DNA of 64,000 nt from Paenibacillus lautus NBRC 15380. GTDB taxonomy: Bacteria; Bacillota; Bacilli; Paenibacillales; Paenibacillaceae. The notes below the pieces were generated by a model, which ran no database searches, was not told the DNA's origin, and worked only from the letters and a program-made list of their open reading frames with translations. Position 1 is the stretch's first letter. Every line of letters begins with the position of its first letter. The position numbers and the translations under genes were made by a program. The stretch is taken from contig NZ_BIMF01000021.1 of the NCBI RefSeq assembly GCF_004000945.1, positions 1 to 64,000 on the forward strand. Direction: 5' to 3'. Below, piece by piece: positions 11,219-19,753 of this stretch.

Positions 11219-11406
11219 TGTCCATCCCACTCCCTGGTTAAGACTGAATACGGTGACACGACATGGCTATTCTTATGGATATGCCCTACCTGTCCCATCT
11301 GATGACTTTACTTTTTTTTCAGGACATGATAGGAATAGAAGGAAAGCAATGTATCATGTCGAATGTAACTTAGGGACAACAGGGAGTCAGTGAGGAGGCC
11401 ATATGC

Positions 11407-11664
11407 ATGGAACTCGAGCAAATGAGCGAGGAAGAATTGATGAGCACCATTGAGATGGTATGCTTGAGCAAGGTTGAGGAAATGCATTTGATTGGGTACG
11501 AGTATGTGACGAGCGACGATATTTGGAACTGTGTCAGCAGCAAATATAAAAAGGAAGGCGTCCCCTCCCTCCACAAACTGGTCAATGACATTCTGTCCTT
11601 GAAGGCGACAGCGTTAATGAACTATATGACAATATCAGCATATAAGGGATCTTCTTTCGATTAA
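11407..11664 (+). CDS. comN: ComN-like post-transcriptional regulator
   Basis: This small 85-residue protein belongs to the ComN family (B. subtilis YrzD/ComN, which controls comE operon mRNA). It is all-helical, with CLSKVEEMHLIGYEYVTSDD, then IWNCVSSKYKK and LHKLVNDILSLK. It lies between spoVB and secDF, as in B. subtilis. ATG start with GAGGAGG upstream. Whether a com target exists here cannot be read from the window. Confidence 0.82.
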   Translation: MELEQMSEEELMSTIEMVCLSKVEEMHLIGYEYVTSDDIWNCVSSKYKKEGVPSLHKLVNDILSLKATALMNYMTISAYKGSSFD

Positions 11665-11684
11665 TCGAAGAGGTCCCTTTTGCC
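11646..11684 (+). terminator. Terminator overlapping the comN stop
   Basis: GGGATCTTCTTTCGAT and ATCGAAGAGGTCCC form an imperfect hairpin followed by TTTT. The comN stop codon lies inside the stem. Confidence 0.7.
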
Positions 11685-11731
11685 TTGCGGATATAAGAGT
11701 TCATTCATAAGCCCGACAAATTTTGATAAAT

Positions 11732-11760
11732 TGACTGGGTTTTATGACATCGCTATAATA
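11732..11760 (+). promoter_or_regulatory. Sigma-A promoter of secDF
   Basis: TTGACT (11732-11737), 17 nt, TATAAT (11755-11760). This is a near-consensus vegetative promoter. Confidence 0.88.
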
Positions 11761-11795
11761 GGAATATTGAGTAAAAAGGGGGAACATAGGACGGC

Positions 11796-13046
11796 ATGAA
11801 GAGAATTATCAGTTTCGTCGGAACCGTACTCGTGATCACTGTATTAATGGCCGTTACAACTCCAGGCTTGCTGAAAGACGTCCGTCTAGGTTTGGATCTT
11901 AAGGGTGGATTCGAAATCCTTTATGAAGCAGAGCCTTTGATGGAAGGGCAGCAAGTCACAAAAGAAGCACTGCAGGAAACCGCAAAGAGCTTGCAAAAGC
12001 GTGCGGATGCAATGGGAACATCGGAGCCTGAGGTTACACCGGAAGGGGCGAACCGGATTCGCTTGAAGGTGGCAGGCGTAACGGATGAGGCCGAAGTTCG
12101 AAAAACAATGAAAGAACCTGCAAACCTCACATTCCGAAGCAATGACGGCTGTAAAGAAGGCGAGGAGTTCTGTAAAATTGAGCTCCGCGGCGACGATTTC
12201 GTCGAGAACGGCGCTTCTGTTGCCTACGACCAGCTTAATCAGCCTATGATAGATATTAAAGTGAAGGACAAAGGGAAGTTTGCTGAAATTACAGAACGTC
12301 TTCTCGGTCAAGAGCTGGCTATCTTCATGGACGACCAATTGCTGTCAGCTCCGACGGTACGGGCCGTATTAACCGACGGTACCGCACAAATTACGGGGAG
12401 CTATTCGCTGGATGAAGCGAAGCAGATCCGGGATACGATTAATCTCGGCGCCCTGCCGCTGAAACTGGTTGAGAAGTACTCTCAGAGCGTAGGAGCTACG
12501 CTCGGTATGCAGTCTCTTACGAAAACGGTACAAGCAGGTCTTATCGCGTCTGTTGCGATTCTGCTGTTCATGATTATCAGATATCGCGTACCGGGTTTGC
12601 TGGCAAGCTTTGCACTTATTTTGCATACATGGCTTCTCATTCTTATTTTCGTATGGGCTGACTTTACGCTGACGCTTCCAGGTATTGCGGCATTTATATT
12701 AGGTATTGGTATGGCGGTTGATGCTAATATCATCACCTATGAGCGCATTCGGGAAGAGATCAGAACTGGCAAGAGTGTTCCATCAGCGGTGAAAGCAGGC
12801 GGTAAGTCATCCCTGCGAGCGATTATGGACTCCAACTTAACAACGATACTCGTTGCAGCTGTCATGTTCGGATTTGGTACCGGCGCGGTTAAAGGTTTTG
12901 CGCTAGTATTGATTCTGGAGATCATCGTGAGTATTGCCACGAACGTTTATTTCTCCCGTTTCTTGCTCAATCTGCTTGTGAATATTGGTTGGGCCCGCAA
13001 ACCGAGCCATTATGGCGTAAAGGAGCGTGACATTCGTGAGCTTTAA
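11796..13046 (+). CDS. secD: SecD, protein translocase subunit
   Basis: SecD with SecF uses the proton motive force to pull exported proteins through SecYEG. The 416 residues have a first membrane span (about 5-22), the LGLDLKGGFEILYE P1 head motif, a long extracytoplasmic domain with LNLGALPLKL, and the C-terminal RND-type membrane block (GIAAFILGIGMAVDANIITYERIREE). In Bacillus SecD and SecF are fused; here they are separate. ATG start with AAAAAGGGGG upstream. The 3' end overlaps secF. Confidence 0.96.
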   Translation: MKRIISFVGTVLVITVLMAVTTPGLLKDVRLGLDLKGGFEILYEAEPLMEGQQVTKEALQETAKSLQKRADAMGTSEPEVTPEGANRIRLKVAGVTDEAEVRKTMKEPANLTFRSNDGCKEGEEFCKIELRGDDFVENGASVAYDQLNQPMIDIKVKDKGKFAEITERLLGQELAIFMDDQLLSAPTVRAVLTDGTAQITGSYSLDEAKQIRDTINLGALPLKLVEKYSQSVGATLGMQSLTKTVQAGLIASVAILLFMIIRYRVPGLLASFALILHTWLLILIFVWADFTLTLPGIAAFILGIGMAVDANIITYERIREEIRTGKSVPSAVKAGGKSSLRAIMDSNLTTILVAAVMFGFGTGAVKGFALVLILEIIVSIATNVYFSRFLLNLLVNIGWARKPSHYGVKERDIREL

Positions 13047-13953
13047 GAACTTTGATTTCGTAGGCAAAAGCAGATTTTTCTATATCCTATCCATTGCAAT
13101 TACGATTCTGGGCTTGGTATTCCTCTTGACTCGTGGTCTTAACTACGGAGTTGATTTCCAATCCGGCTCGAACGTAGACATCTCACTCTCCAAGCCCTTG
13201 ACTACGGAGCAGATTAATACCGTATTAAAAGAGGCTGGAATTGGTGAAGATGCGAGCGTCACTCCCGGTAATGACCGTGTGAATATTCGATTCAGCGAGG
13301 TACTGACCGAGGATCAGGATCTGAAGCTCCGTTCCGGAATTGAGAAGCTGGATAATAAGGCAACCTTCGAGATCAATACGGTTGACCCCGAGATGGCCAA
13401 TGAGCTTGGACGGAACGCCATTTATGCCGTGCTGCTCTCCTGTATCGGGATTATTATCTATGTCAGCATCCGCTTTGAATGGCGATTTGCGATTGCAGCG
13501 ATCGTAGCGCTGCTGCATGATGCATTTGTTGTCATCAGTATCTTCTCCATCCTTGGATTAGAGGTGGATCTAACATTCATTATCGCCGTTCTGACCATCA
13601 TCGGTTATTCGATAAACGATACAATCGTTATCTTTGACCGGATCAGAGAGAACTTGAGATTTGCCAAGATTAAGAGAGTCTCGGATCTTAAGGATCTGGT
13701 TAACAAAAGTTTGTCCCAGACGATCGGACGTTCGATCTATACGGCATTGTCCGTATTCATCGCTGCATTCTTCATGCTCCTGCTTGGGGGCGAGTCGATT
13801 CAGATGTTCTCTCTGGCCATTTGTATCGGTTTGGCATTCGGCGCGTACTCTTCGATCTTTATCGCAAGTCCGTTGTGGCTCCTTCTTAAAGGCCGCAATG
13901 TGAGCAATAAACCGAATTCACCGAAGCCAAGCAAAGATAAGATTGAAATCTAA
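13036..13953 (+). CDS. secF: SecF, protein translocase subunit
   Basis: SecF is the partner of SecD. The 305 residues have TM1 (RFFYILSIAITILGLVFLL), the RGLNYGVDFQSGSNVDI motif and the RND membrane block with IIGYSINDTIVIFDRIREN. I choose GTG 13036, because TAAAGGAG at 13018-13025 is 10 nt away; GTG 13027 directly abuts that site. The start lies inside secD, so translation is probably coupled. Confidence 0.95.
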   Translation: MSFKNFDFVGKSRFFYILSIAITILGLVFLLTRGLNYGVDFQSGSNVDISLSKPLTTEQINTVLKEAGIGEDASVTPGNDRVNIRFSEVLTEDQDLKLRSGIEKLDNKATFEINTVDPEMANELGRNAIYAVLLSCIGIIIYVSIRFEWRFAIAAIVALLHDAFVVISIFSILGLEVDLTFIIAVLTIIGYSINDTIVIFDRIRENLRFAKIKRVSDLKDLVNKSLSQTIGRSIYTALSVFIAAFFMLLLGGESIQMFSLAICIGLAFGAYSSIFIASPLWLLLKGRNVSNKPNSPKPSKDKIEI

Positions 13954-14004
13954 TTGAGCCGCTGTTGGCGTAGCAGTCTAGATAGCAGAGGATCCTATAC
14001 AAGT

Positions 14005-14036
14005 AGAAAGCCGCGTCGCAGGCGACGCGGCTTTCT
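14005..14036. terminator. Strong 14-bp hairpin after secF
   Basis: AGAAAGCCGCGTCG and CGACGCGGCTTTCT form a perfect 14-bp stem with a CAGG loop. There is no long T tract, so it may act as an mRNA 3' stabiliser as well as a terminator. Confidence 0.7.
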
Positions 14037-14091
14037 AAAGTTAACAGCACGATAAGCACAGGATCGATAGTGACATTGAGGGGGGCCTCAA

Positions 14092-15057
14092 GTGAGCAAT
14101 GAACGTTTGAATCATACGGAGACTGTCCTTTGGACAGGCATTGTAACGGATTTTGCATTGGCCTTGTGCAAAGGGATCGCCGGTTATTTATCCGGCAGCA
14201 AGGCTCTAATCGGAGATGCTCTGCATTCTGCGGCAAATGCCGTAACTTTATTGGTGGACCGTTTGCCAAGCCTGGGTATTTTCGGCAGTAAAAGCTCCAT
14301 TCGGGACAAACGGAACGTTTCGGACACGACGGAGCCCGTGATCTCGATTCTATTTGCCGTTTTATTGATCATGGGCGGTATTCAAATTGCGGTATCCGCG
14401 ATTCAGACCATGGCATCAGGCGACTTGGAGCCGCCAACCAAATCGGCACTGCTTGCGGTCTTCATCTCACTCGCGGTGAATGAAGCGGTATTTCAGTACC
14501 AATGTCGGCAGATCAAAAGAAACAATGACCCCCGGTACGAGGTGCTGTCCGCTGATCATCGATTTGCCCTGTACTCTTCGCTTACGGTATTGATCGGCGT
14601 GTCACTAGCGATGGGTGGCTCCTACTTTGAATGGACACCCCTGCTCTACATGGATTCGGTTGCGGCTCTGATTGTAGCTTGTCTCGTGGTCCGCAAAGGG
14701 TATATACTAATCGTTCATTCCGTCTATGGAACGCTCGTGGAAGAGAAGCGGCATGAGCACGAAGCCGAATTCATGGATACGATTCAGCGAGTGCATGGCG
14801 TGATCACGATCGAGGAACTGAAGGTACAAGAATACGGGCAGATCCGTCATGTGAACATTGAAGTGAAAGTTACCGTGAATCCGCGGACGTCCGTATTGGA
14901 AGCTCAAGAAATTGCCGAGCGAATCCGGAAGCTGTTGACCCATCGTTTTATTCAGGTTACGGATGCCAAGGTTCACGTTGTACCTTATGAACCGGGATAT
15001 CCATATAAATCGAACTATGACTTGATGGATAACGATATGCCGACACTTCCGCAGTAG
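14092..15057 (+). CDS. CDF-family transporter-like protein with altered metal site
   Basis: The 321-residue protein has the cation diffusion facilitator layout: six N-terminal membrane segments and a cytoplasmic C-terminal domain (about 225-310) with HVNIEVKVTVNPRTSVLEAQEIAERI and DAKVHVVPYEP. Canonical members export Zn, Fe or Mn through a site built from H/DxxxD in helix 2 and HxxxD in helix 5. Here helix 2 reads DALHSAAN (H45, N49 in place of Asp) and helix 5 reads SADHRFALYSS (H156 with Leu160 four positions on). The usual acidic ligands are therefore absent. Substrate is unknown. GTG start with GAGGGGGG. It lies between secF and recJ. Confidence 0.82.
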   Translation: MSNERLNHTETVLWTGIVTDFALALCKGIAGYLSGSKALIGDALHSAANAVTLLVDRLPSLGIFGSKSSIRDKRNVSDTTEPVISILFAVLLIMGGIQIAVSAIQTMASGDLEPPTKSALLAVFISLAVNEAVFQYQCRQIKRNNDPRYEVLSADHRFALYSSLTVLIGVSLAMGGSYFEWTPLLYMDSVAALIVACLVVRKGYILIVHSVYGTLVEEKRHEHEAEFMDTIQRVHGVITIEELKVQEYGQIRHVNIEVKVTVNPRTSVLEAQEIAERIRKLLTHRFIQVTDAKVHVVPYEPGYPYKSNYDLMDNDMPTLPQ

Positions 15058-15118
15058 CGTCTGGAGCTAATAGGTGTAAGACAGCAGGAAAAAGGCAGGA
15101 AAAGGAAGGTGAGTCCCT

Positions 15119-17518
15119 GTGCTGTATTCCAAATATGAATGGAGAATACGCTCGGCAGAGTCATCGATCACCGATAGGCTGGCCCAGGATCTGTCGCTGC
15201 CACCCATGGTGGCATCACTCATGGCGTCACGGGGGATACAATCAGCCGAGGATGGACGTAGATTTCTATATGGAACGTTTGAGCTGACGCATGACCCTTA
15301 TCTTATGCAGGGGATGCAGGAGGCTGTACCGCGTATTCGTAAAGCGCTGGAGGATCGGGAGCATATTCTAATCTATGGCGATTATGATGCAGACGGTGTT
15401 TCCAGTACGTCATTGATGATTCATCTGATGCGGCACTTGGGCGCATCTTATGATATTTATATACCTCACCGATCCAATGAAGGTTATGGCTTACATAATC
15501 ACGCGCTGGATTGGGCCCATCAGCAAGGGGTCAGTCTGGTCATTACCGTCGATACCGGGATTAGCGCAGTCGAGCAAATTGCGTATGCCAACAGCCTTGG
15601 CATCGACGTGATTGTTACGGACCATCATGAGCCGCCGGAAGTGCTGCCAGAAGCTTACGCGCTGATCAACCCGAAAATCCCTACATGTCCGTATCCCTTT
15701 AAGGGGCTGGCAGGCGTAGGCGTGGCTTACAAGCTGGCACAGGCTCTCGTTGGAGAACCGCCGGAGGAATGGTTACAGATTGTTTCGATCGGGACCATTG
15801 CTGACTTGATGCCGCTCACGGGGGAGAATCGGGTGCTTGTGAAGCACGGGATCGAATCGATGCGGAATACGAGGTATGAAGGCATTCGATGCCTGCTTGA
15901 GGTATCCGGGATCCATGTGGAGCAGGTGACAGCCGTTAATGTGGCATTCTCCATGGCACCCCGGATTAACGCCAGTGGCCGTCTGGATCATGCAGGACGT
16001 GCCGTCACGCTGCTTACAACAGAACACCGGGAAGAGGCGGAGCGGCTTGCCTGGGAATTGGATGGGCTGAACAAGGATCGGCAGCAAGTGGTTGAAAACA
16101 TCGTCCAGGAAGCGCTTGGCATGGTTCAAAACCGTTGGAGAGGACAGGAGGTTCCTCCTGTCATCGTATTGGCGGGTGAAGGCTGGAACGTTGGCGTGGT
16201 TGGCATCGTGGCTTCCAAAATACTGGAGCGATTCTACAGGCCTGTCGTTATCCTCGGGATTGATCCCGAGACGGGGAACTGTAAAGGTTCCGCCCGATCA
16301 ATTCCGGGATTCGATATTTATGCGGCTCTGCACTCCTGCAAGGACGTCATGGACCATTTTGGCGGTCATCCATCTGCAGCGGGCATGAGCCTTCATCGGG
16401 ATCGCTTGGAGGAATTTGAACAGGGACTTCATCGATATGCGGAAGAAGCACTCGAAGGAGAGCATTTAATTGCAACCTGTGAAGCGGACCTGGAGGCCAG
16501 CTTGTCGGATGTATCGGTGCCCGTTATTGAACAGATGGAACAGCTAGGTCCATTTGGCATGGCCAATGCCGTACCGAAGATCGTCTTTCGGGATGTTGTC
16601 ATCAAGGACGTCCGCAAAATCGGCAAAGAGGGGAAACATTTGAAGCTTCGTTTGCAGCAGAAGCGGGAGGTTATCGATGCAATCTCATTCGGCTGGGGAC
16701 ATCTTGCCGATATTTTGCCGGTGGGATCGGTTGTGGATGTGCTTGGCGAGCTTTCCGTGAATGAATGGAACGGGAGCCGTAAAGTACAGCTTATGATTCA
16801 GGATATCTGCGCCCCTTATCAGCAGGTGTTTGATTACCGCGGGATCAAAGAGCCGTTACAGGAAATTCAGCGGTGGAGAGCCGAGCTGGAGCCGCATCTG
16901 CGTTGCCCGGCAATCCGTTCGGCAGTGGTGTACGCAAAAGATTCACATCCGGAAATAAAAAGTCAATTGTATGATATGTGCCTTTGGGTATATGATAGGA
17001 ATGCTGGCATCATGCCGGAAAATGATATTGCTGAGAGCAGTCAAGAAGATATTTCCGTTTTGTTTGTACTGGATGTACCGGAAACGGCTGAACAACTGGA
17101 TGCATTCATGTCAGCCTTCCATTCCGTTCCCAATATATTCATGCTGCATCCGACCCGGAACCAGCGCGATCGGTTGCAAATTCCGGACCGCGAACAGTTT
17201 AAAAAGCTGTATGTTTTACTTGCCGGAATGACGTCCGCTCCCATGTCGGAGAATGAGGTTGTAACACGTCTGCAGAAGCGGACGTCCTTGTCCACTCGCA
17301 TGCTGCTCAAAGTACTGGATGTGTTTGAGGAATTGGCGTTCATCCAGCGTGTCCAGGGACAGATAACCTTCATACCGAAGCCGGAGAAAAAACCGCTGGA
17401 CGCTTCCCGTCACTTCCGTGAACTAAGCGATTTGGCGGATATGGAGCAGCATCTGCTGCATGCCGGTACGGAACAATTAACCCAATGGATGATGTCCCGC
17501 ACAAAAGGCGTATCTTAA
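15119..17518 (+). CDS. recJ: RecJ single-stranded DNA 5'-3' exonuclease
   Basis: RecJ degrades single-stranded DNA from the 5' end in recombination and mismatch repair. The 799 residues have the DHH-domain motifs: YGDYDADGVSSTSLM (about 93-107), VTVDTGIS, VTDHHEPP and, in DHHA1, HFGGHPSAAGMSL. An OB fold and a C-terminal extension typical of Firmicute RecJ follow. The Asp/His metal ligands are intact. GTG start with GGAAGGTGAG upstream. It sits 26 nt before apt, as in B. subtilis. Confidence 0.97.
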   Translation: MLYSKYEWRIRSAESSITDRLAQDLSLPPMVASLMASRGIQSAEDGRRFLYGTFELTHDPYLMQGMQEAVPRIRKALEDREHILIYGDYDADGVSSTSLMIHLMRHLGASYDIYIPHRSNEGYGLHNHALDWAHQQGVSLVITVDTGISAVEQIAYANSLGIDVIVTDHHEPPEVLPEAYALINPKIPTCPYPFKGLAGVGVAYKLAQALVGEPPEEWLQIVSIGTIADLMPLTGENRVLVKHGIESMRNTRYEGIRCLLEVSGIHVEQVTAVNVAFSMAPRINASGRLDHAGRAVTLLTTEHREEAERLAWELDGLNKDRQQVVENIVQEALGMVQNRWRGQEVPPVIVLAGEGWNVGVVGIVASKILERFYRPVVILGIDPETGNCKGSARSIPGFDIYAALHSCKDVMDHFGGHPSAAGMSLHRDRLEEFEQGLHRYAEEALEGEHLIATCEADLEASLSDVSVPVIEQMEQLGPFGMANAVPKIVFRDVVIKDVRKIGKEGKHLKLRLQQKREVIDAISFGWGHLADILPVGSVVDVLGELSVNEWNGSRKVQLMIQDICAPYQQVFDYRGIKEPLQEIQRWRAELEPHLRCPAIRSAVVYAKDSHPEIKSQLYDMCLWVYDRNAGIMPENDIAESSQEDISVLFVLDVPETAEQLDAFMSAFHSVPNIFMLHPTRNQRDRLQIPDREQFKKLYVLLAGMTSAPMSENEVVTRLQKRTSLSTRMLLKVLDVFEELAFIQRVQGQITFIPKPEKKPLDASRHFRELSDLADMEQHLLHAGTEQLTQWMMSRTKGVS

Positions 17519-17544
17519 CCGCAACTATACAGGAGGAGATTATT

Positions 17545-18060
17545 TTGGATTTTAAAGATTATATTCGTGTCGTTCCCGATTTTCCGCAGGCGGGGATCAG
17601 CTTCAAAGATATTACTACACTGCTGAAGAATGGTGAGGTGTATCGCAAAGCCATCGAAGAATTGAAGGTCTTGGTATCCGATCTCAAAATTGATGTGATA
17701 GCTGGTCCCGAAGCCCGTGGATTTGTCGTGGGTGCTCCGCTGGCTTATGCGCTTGGAGTAGGATTCGCGCCCATTCGCAAAAGCGGAAAGCTTCCCTACG
17801 AAACGATTGAAGTGGGATATGACCTCGAATATGGTAAAGATCGCTTGGCGATGCATACCGATGCGATCGAGAAGGGGCAAAATGTATTGATTGCGGATGA
17901 TCTTCTTGCAACAGGCGGTACGATTGCGACTTCGGTTAACCTCATCCGTCAATTAGGCGGAAACGTCGTTGGAGCTGCATTCATGATCGAGCTGGCTGAT
18001 CTCAATGGCCGTTCGAAGCTGGATGGAATCGATGTATTTACATTGATGCAATACGAGTAA
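17545..18060 (+). CDS. apt: Apt, adenine phosphoribosyltransferase
   Basis: Apt salvages adenine with PRPP to AMP. From TTG 17545 (CAGGAGGAG upstream) the protein is 171 residues, close to the 170 of B. subtilis. An upstream in-frame ATG lies within recJ and is rejected. Visible are the start DFKDYIRVVPDFPQAGISFKDIT, AGPEARGFVVGAPLAY, and the PRPP loop VLIADDLLATGGTIATS. recJ-apt precedes relA here as in B. subtilis, separated by a minus-strand permease gene. Confidence 0.96.
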   Translation: MDFKDYIRVVPDFPQAGISFKDITTLLKNGEVYRKAIEELKVLVSDLKIDVIAGPEARGFVVGAPLAYALGVGFAPIRKSGKLPYETIEVGYDLEYGKDRLAMHTDAIEKGQNVLIADDLLATGGTIATSVNLIRQLGGNVVGAAFMIELADLNGRSKLDGIDVFTLMQYE

Positions 18061-18097
18061 TCGACAAAATGCTTCCCGATTTTCCCGGGAAATAATA

Positions 18098-18130
18098 AAC
18101 GCCCTGAGCAACCAGCTCAGGGCGTTTTTT
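18098..18130. terminator. Bidirectional terminator between apt and the permease gene
   Basis: AACGCCCTGAG pairs with CTCAGGGCGTT around CAACCAG-type loop bases. A T tract follows on the plus strand and an AT-rich AATAATAAA precedes it, so it can serve both convergent genes. Confidence 0.88.
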
Positions 18131-18153
18131 GATTAGCGATAAGGCCGTTAGTT

Positions 18154-19452
18154 TCAATCCGGTGTTTTTTCCACGAGCGGCTCATCATTTTTTTCATTGG
18201 AGAGGCCGGTAATTTCGAAGACTTTGAAGAGGAGAGCCATAAGGACACCTACGATGGTTGCCAAGGCCATACCCTTCAGCTCGACGGTACCGATTTTCAA
18301 GGTTACACCGCTAATCCCTGTTACCAATACGATTGTAGCCAAGATCATGTTGCTTGCTTTGGAGAAATCCACCTTCTGCTCGACGAAAATTCGAAGACCG
18401 GAAGCTGCGATTACCCCGAACAACAGGAGGGACACGCCGCCCATTACTGGTGTAGGAATGTTCGCTACAACGGCGGAGAACGTTCCTGAGAAGGAGAGTA
18501 TAATCGCAATAATGGCTGCTCCGGCAATTACGAATATCGAGTATACCTTAGTGAGTGCCATGACCCCGATATTTTCACCATAGGTGGTATTAGGGGTGGA
18601 ACCTACGAATCCTGACAGAATAGTGGATATACCGTTACCGAGAAGGGAGCGGTGCAAGCCCGGGTCTTTGGAAAGGTCTCTGCCCACGATATTACTTGTT
18701 ACTAACAAATGCCCGATGTGCTCAACGATAACTACGATCGCAACCGGAATGATGCTCCAGATCGCCCCGCTATCGAAAACAGGGGTTGTCAGCTCCGGAG
18801 CCGACAGGAACTTCGCGTTCGCAATTTTCTCCGTCTCCACGACCCCAAGCGCGAAGGAAAGCGCATATCCGACAACGATCCCGATCAGGATGTGAATGAT
18901 TTTGGCGAAGCCGCGGAACAGGATGGATCCGAGTACAGTGACTCCAAGTGTTACGAGTGAAATCGTAATGATTTTGGGATCAATGGATTGTCCCTCTTCT
19001 GGTAAAAAGCCGGCCATACCTGCGGCAACCGGTACAAGCTCAAGCCCGATCATCGCAATGATGGCACCCATAACCGCAGGCGGGAATACGAAGTCGATCC
19101 ATTTGGTTCCCGCATATTTAACGATGAGAGCTACGAGACAGAAGATGATACCGGTAACGATAAAGGCTCCTAATGCTTTGCCGTAGTTGGCTTCCGGATT
19201 TTTGGCCAGTACGACCAGAACCGGTGCGATAAAGGCGAAGCTGGATCCCAAGTAAGCCGGAATTTTTCCTTTACATAAGAAAATGTAGAGCAGTGTACCA
19301 ATACCGTTCATCAGCAGGATCATGCCGGGATCCACACCAAAAAGGTTCGGTACAAGCACCGTACTTCCGAACATGGCGAACAAATGCTGCAGGCTTAGAA
19401 GGAAACCGGGGCCAAACGGAAGTTTCTCATCTACTTGAATTTCACGTTGCAA
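18154..19452 (-). CDS. NCS2-family uracil permease
   Basis: This 432-residue NCS2 (nucleobase:cation symporter 2) protein has 12-14 membrane segments. The start block LLSLQHLFAMFGSTVLVPNL is typical of uracil permeases (PyrP/UraA) rather than xanthine permeases. Also present are AYLGSSFAFIAPV and GFVGSTPNTTYGENIGVMALT, which contains the substrate-site region. TTG start with AGAGGAG 10 nt upstream. It is not in a pyr operon here but lies between apt and relA, a salvage-related context. An inverted repeat upstream (19494-19530) may be an operator. Confidence 0.85.
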   Translation of the reverse strand: MQREIQVDEKLPFGPGFLLSLQHLFAMFGSTVLVPNLFGVDPGMILLMNGIGTLLYIFLCKGKIPAYLGSSFAFIAPVLVVLAKNPEANYGKALGAFIVTGIIFCLVALIVKYAGTKWIDFVFPPAVMGAIIAMIGLELVPVAAGMAGFLPEEGQSIDPKIITISLVTLGVTVLGSILFRGFAKIIHILIGIVVGYALSFALGVVETEKIANAKFLSAPELTTPVFDSGAIWSIIPVAIVVIVEHIGHLLVTSNIVGRDLSKDPGLHRSLLGNGISTILSGFVGSTPNTTYGENIGVMALTKVYSIFVIAGAAIIAIILSFSGTFSAVVANIPTPVMGGVSLLLFGVIAASGLRIFVEQKVDFSKASNMILATIVLVTGISGVTLKIGTVELKGMALATIVGVLMALLFKVFEITGLSNEKNDEPLVEKTPD

Positions 19453-19493
19453 ACCATTTCACTCCTCTTAGGACTTTAAATATAGGACCGTTC

Positions 19494-19530
19494 GCGTACG
19501 ATCTTTACTAGATTAAATACAATCGTTCGT
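19494..19530 (-). promoter_or_regulatory. Inverted repeat upstream of the uracil permease
   Basis: GCGTACGAT (19494-19502) and ATCGTTCGT (19522-19530) are inverted with 7 of 9 positions matching and 19 nt between. On the minus strand the distal arm reads AAAACGAACGATT, loosely like a PurR box (AWWWCCGAACWWT). It lies just downstream of TTGAAA, a possible -35. Weak evidence. Confidence 0.25.
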
Positions 19531-19638
19531 TTTTTCAACAATAATTTTTACAGTTCGTCAAAATATCCAATTCATGTCAAGTTTTGATGTCTCCTCGCCG
19601 GAAACGGGCATACTATAAGTGTCTGAATGCTAGACATG

Positions 19639-19667
19639 TTGACGTATAACGTCACAAGCGTCATAAT
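19639..19667 (+). promoter_or_regulatory. Sigma-A promoter of relA
   Basis: TTGACG (19639-19644), 17 nt, CATAAT (19662-19667). It places transcription start near 19675 and leaves a leader of about 80 nt. Confidence 0.8.
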
Positions 19668-19687
19668 GATAGGAAAACAATCACGAG

Positions 19688-19725
19688 GGAACCTGCACGT
19701 TTTGACAAGGGCGGGTTCCATTTTA
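19688..19725 (+). promoter_or_regulatory. Hairpin in the relA leader
   Basis: GGAACCTGC (19688-19696) pairs over 9 bp (one G-T) with GCGGGTTCC (19711-19719) around a 14-nt loop and is followed by ATTTTAT. It is terminator-like but with a short, broken T tract. It could be an attenuator or simply leader structure. Confidence 0.45.
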
Positions 19726-19753
19726 TATAGAAAGGGAAGAGAAGGACTCCAAA

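Noticed and set aside
11276-11320. Sigma-E promoter for the spoVB-like gene
   Set aside because: CATATCCA with an upstream TCATCAG was considered because spoVB is a sporulation gene, but too few positions match.
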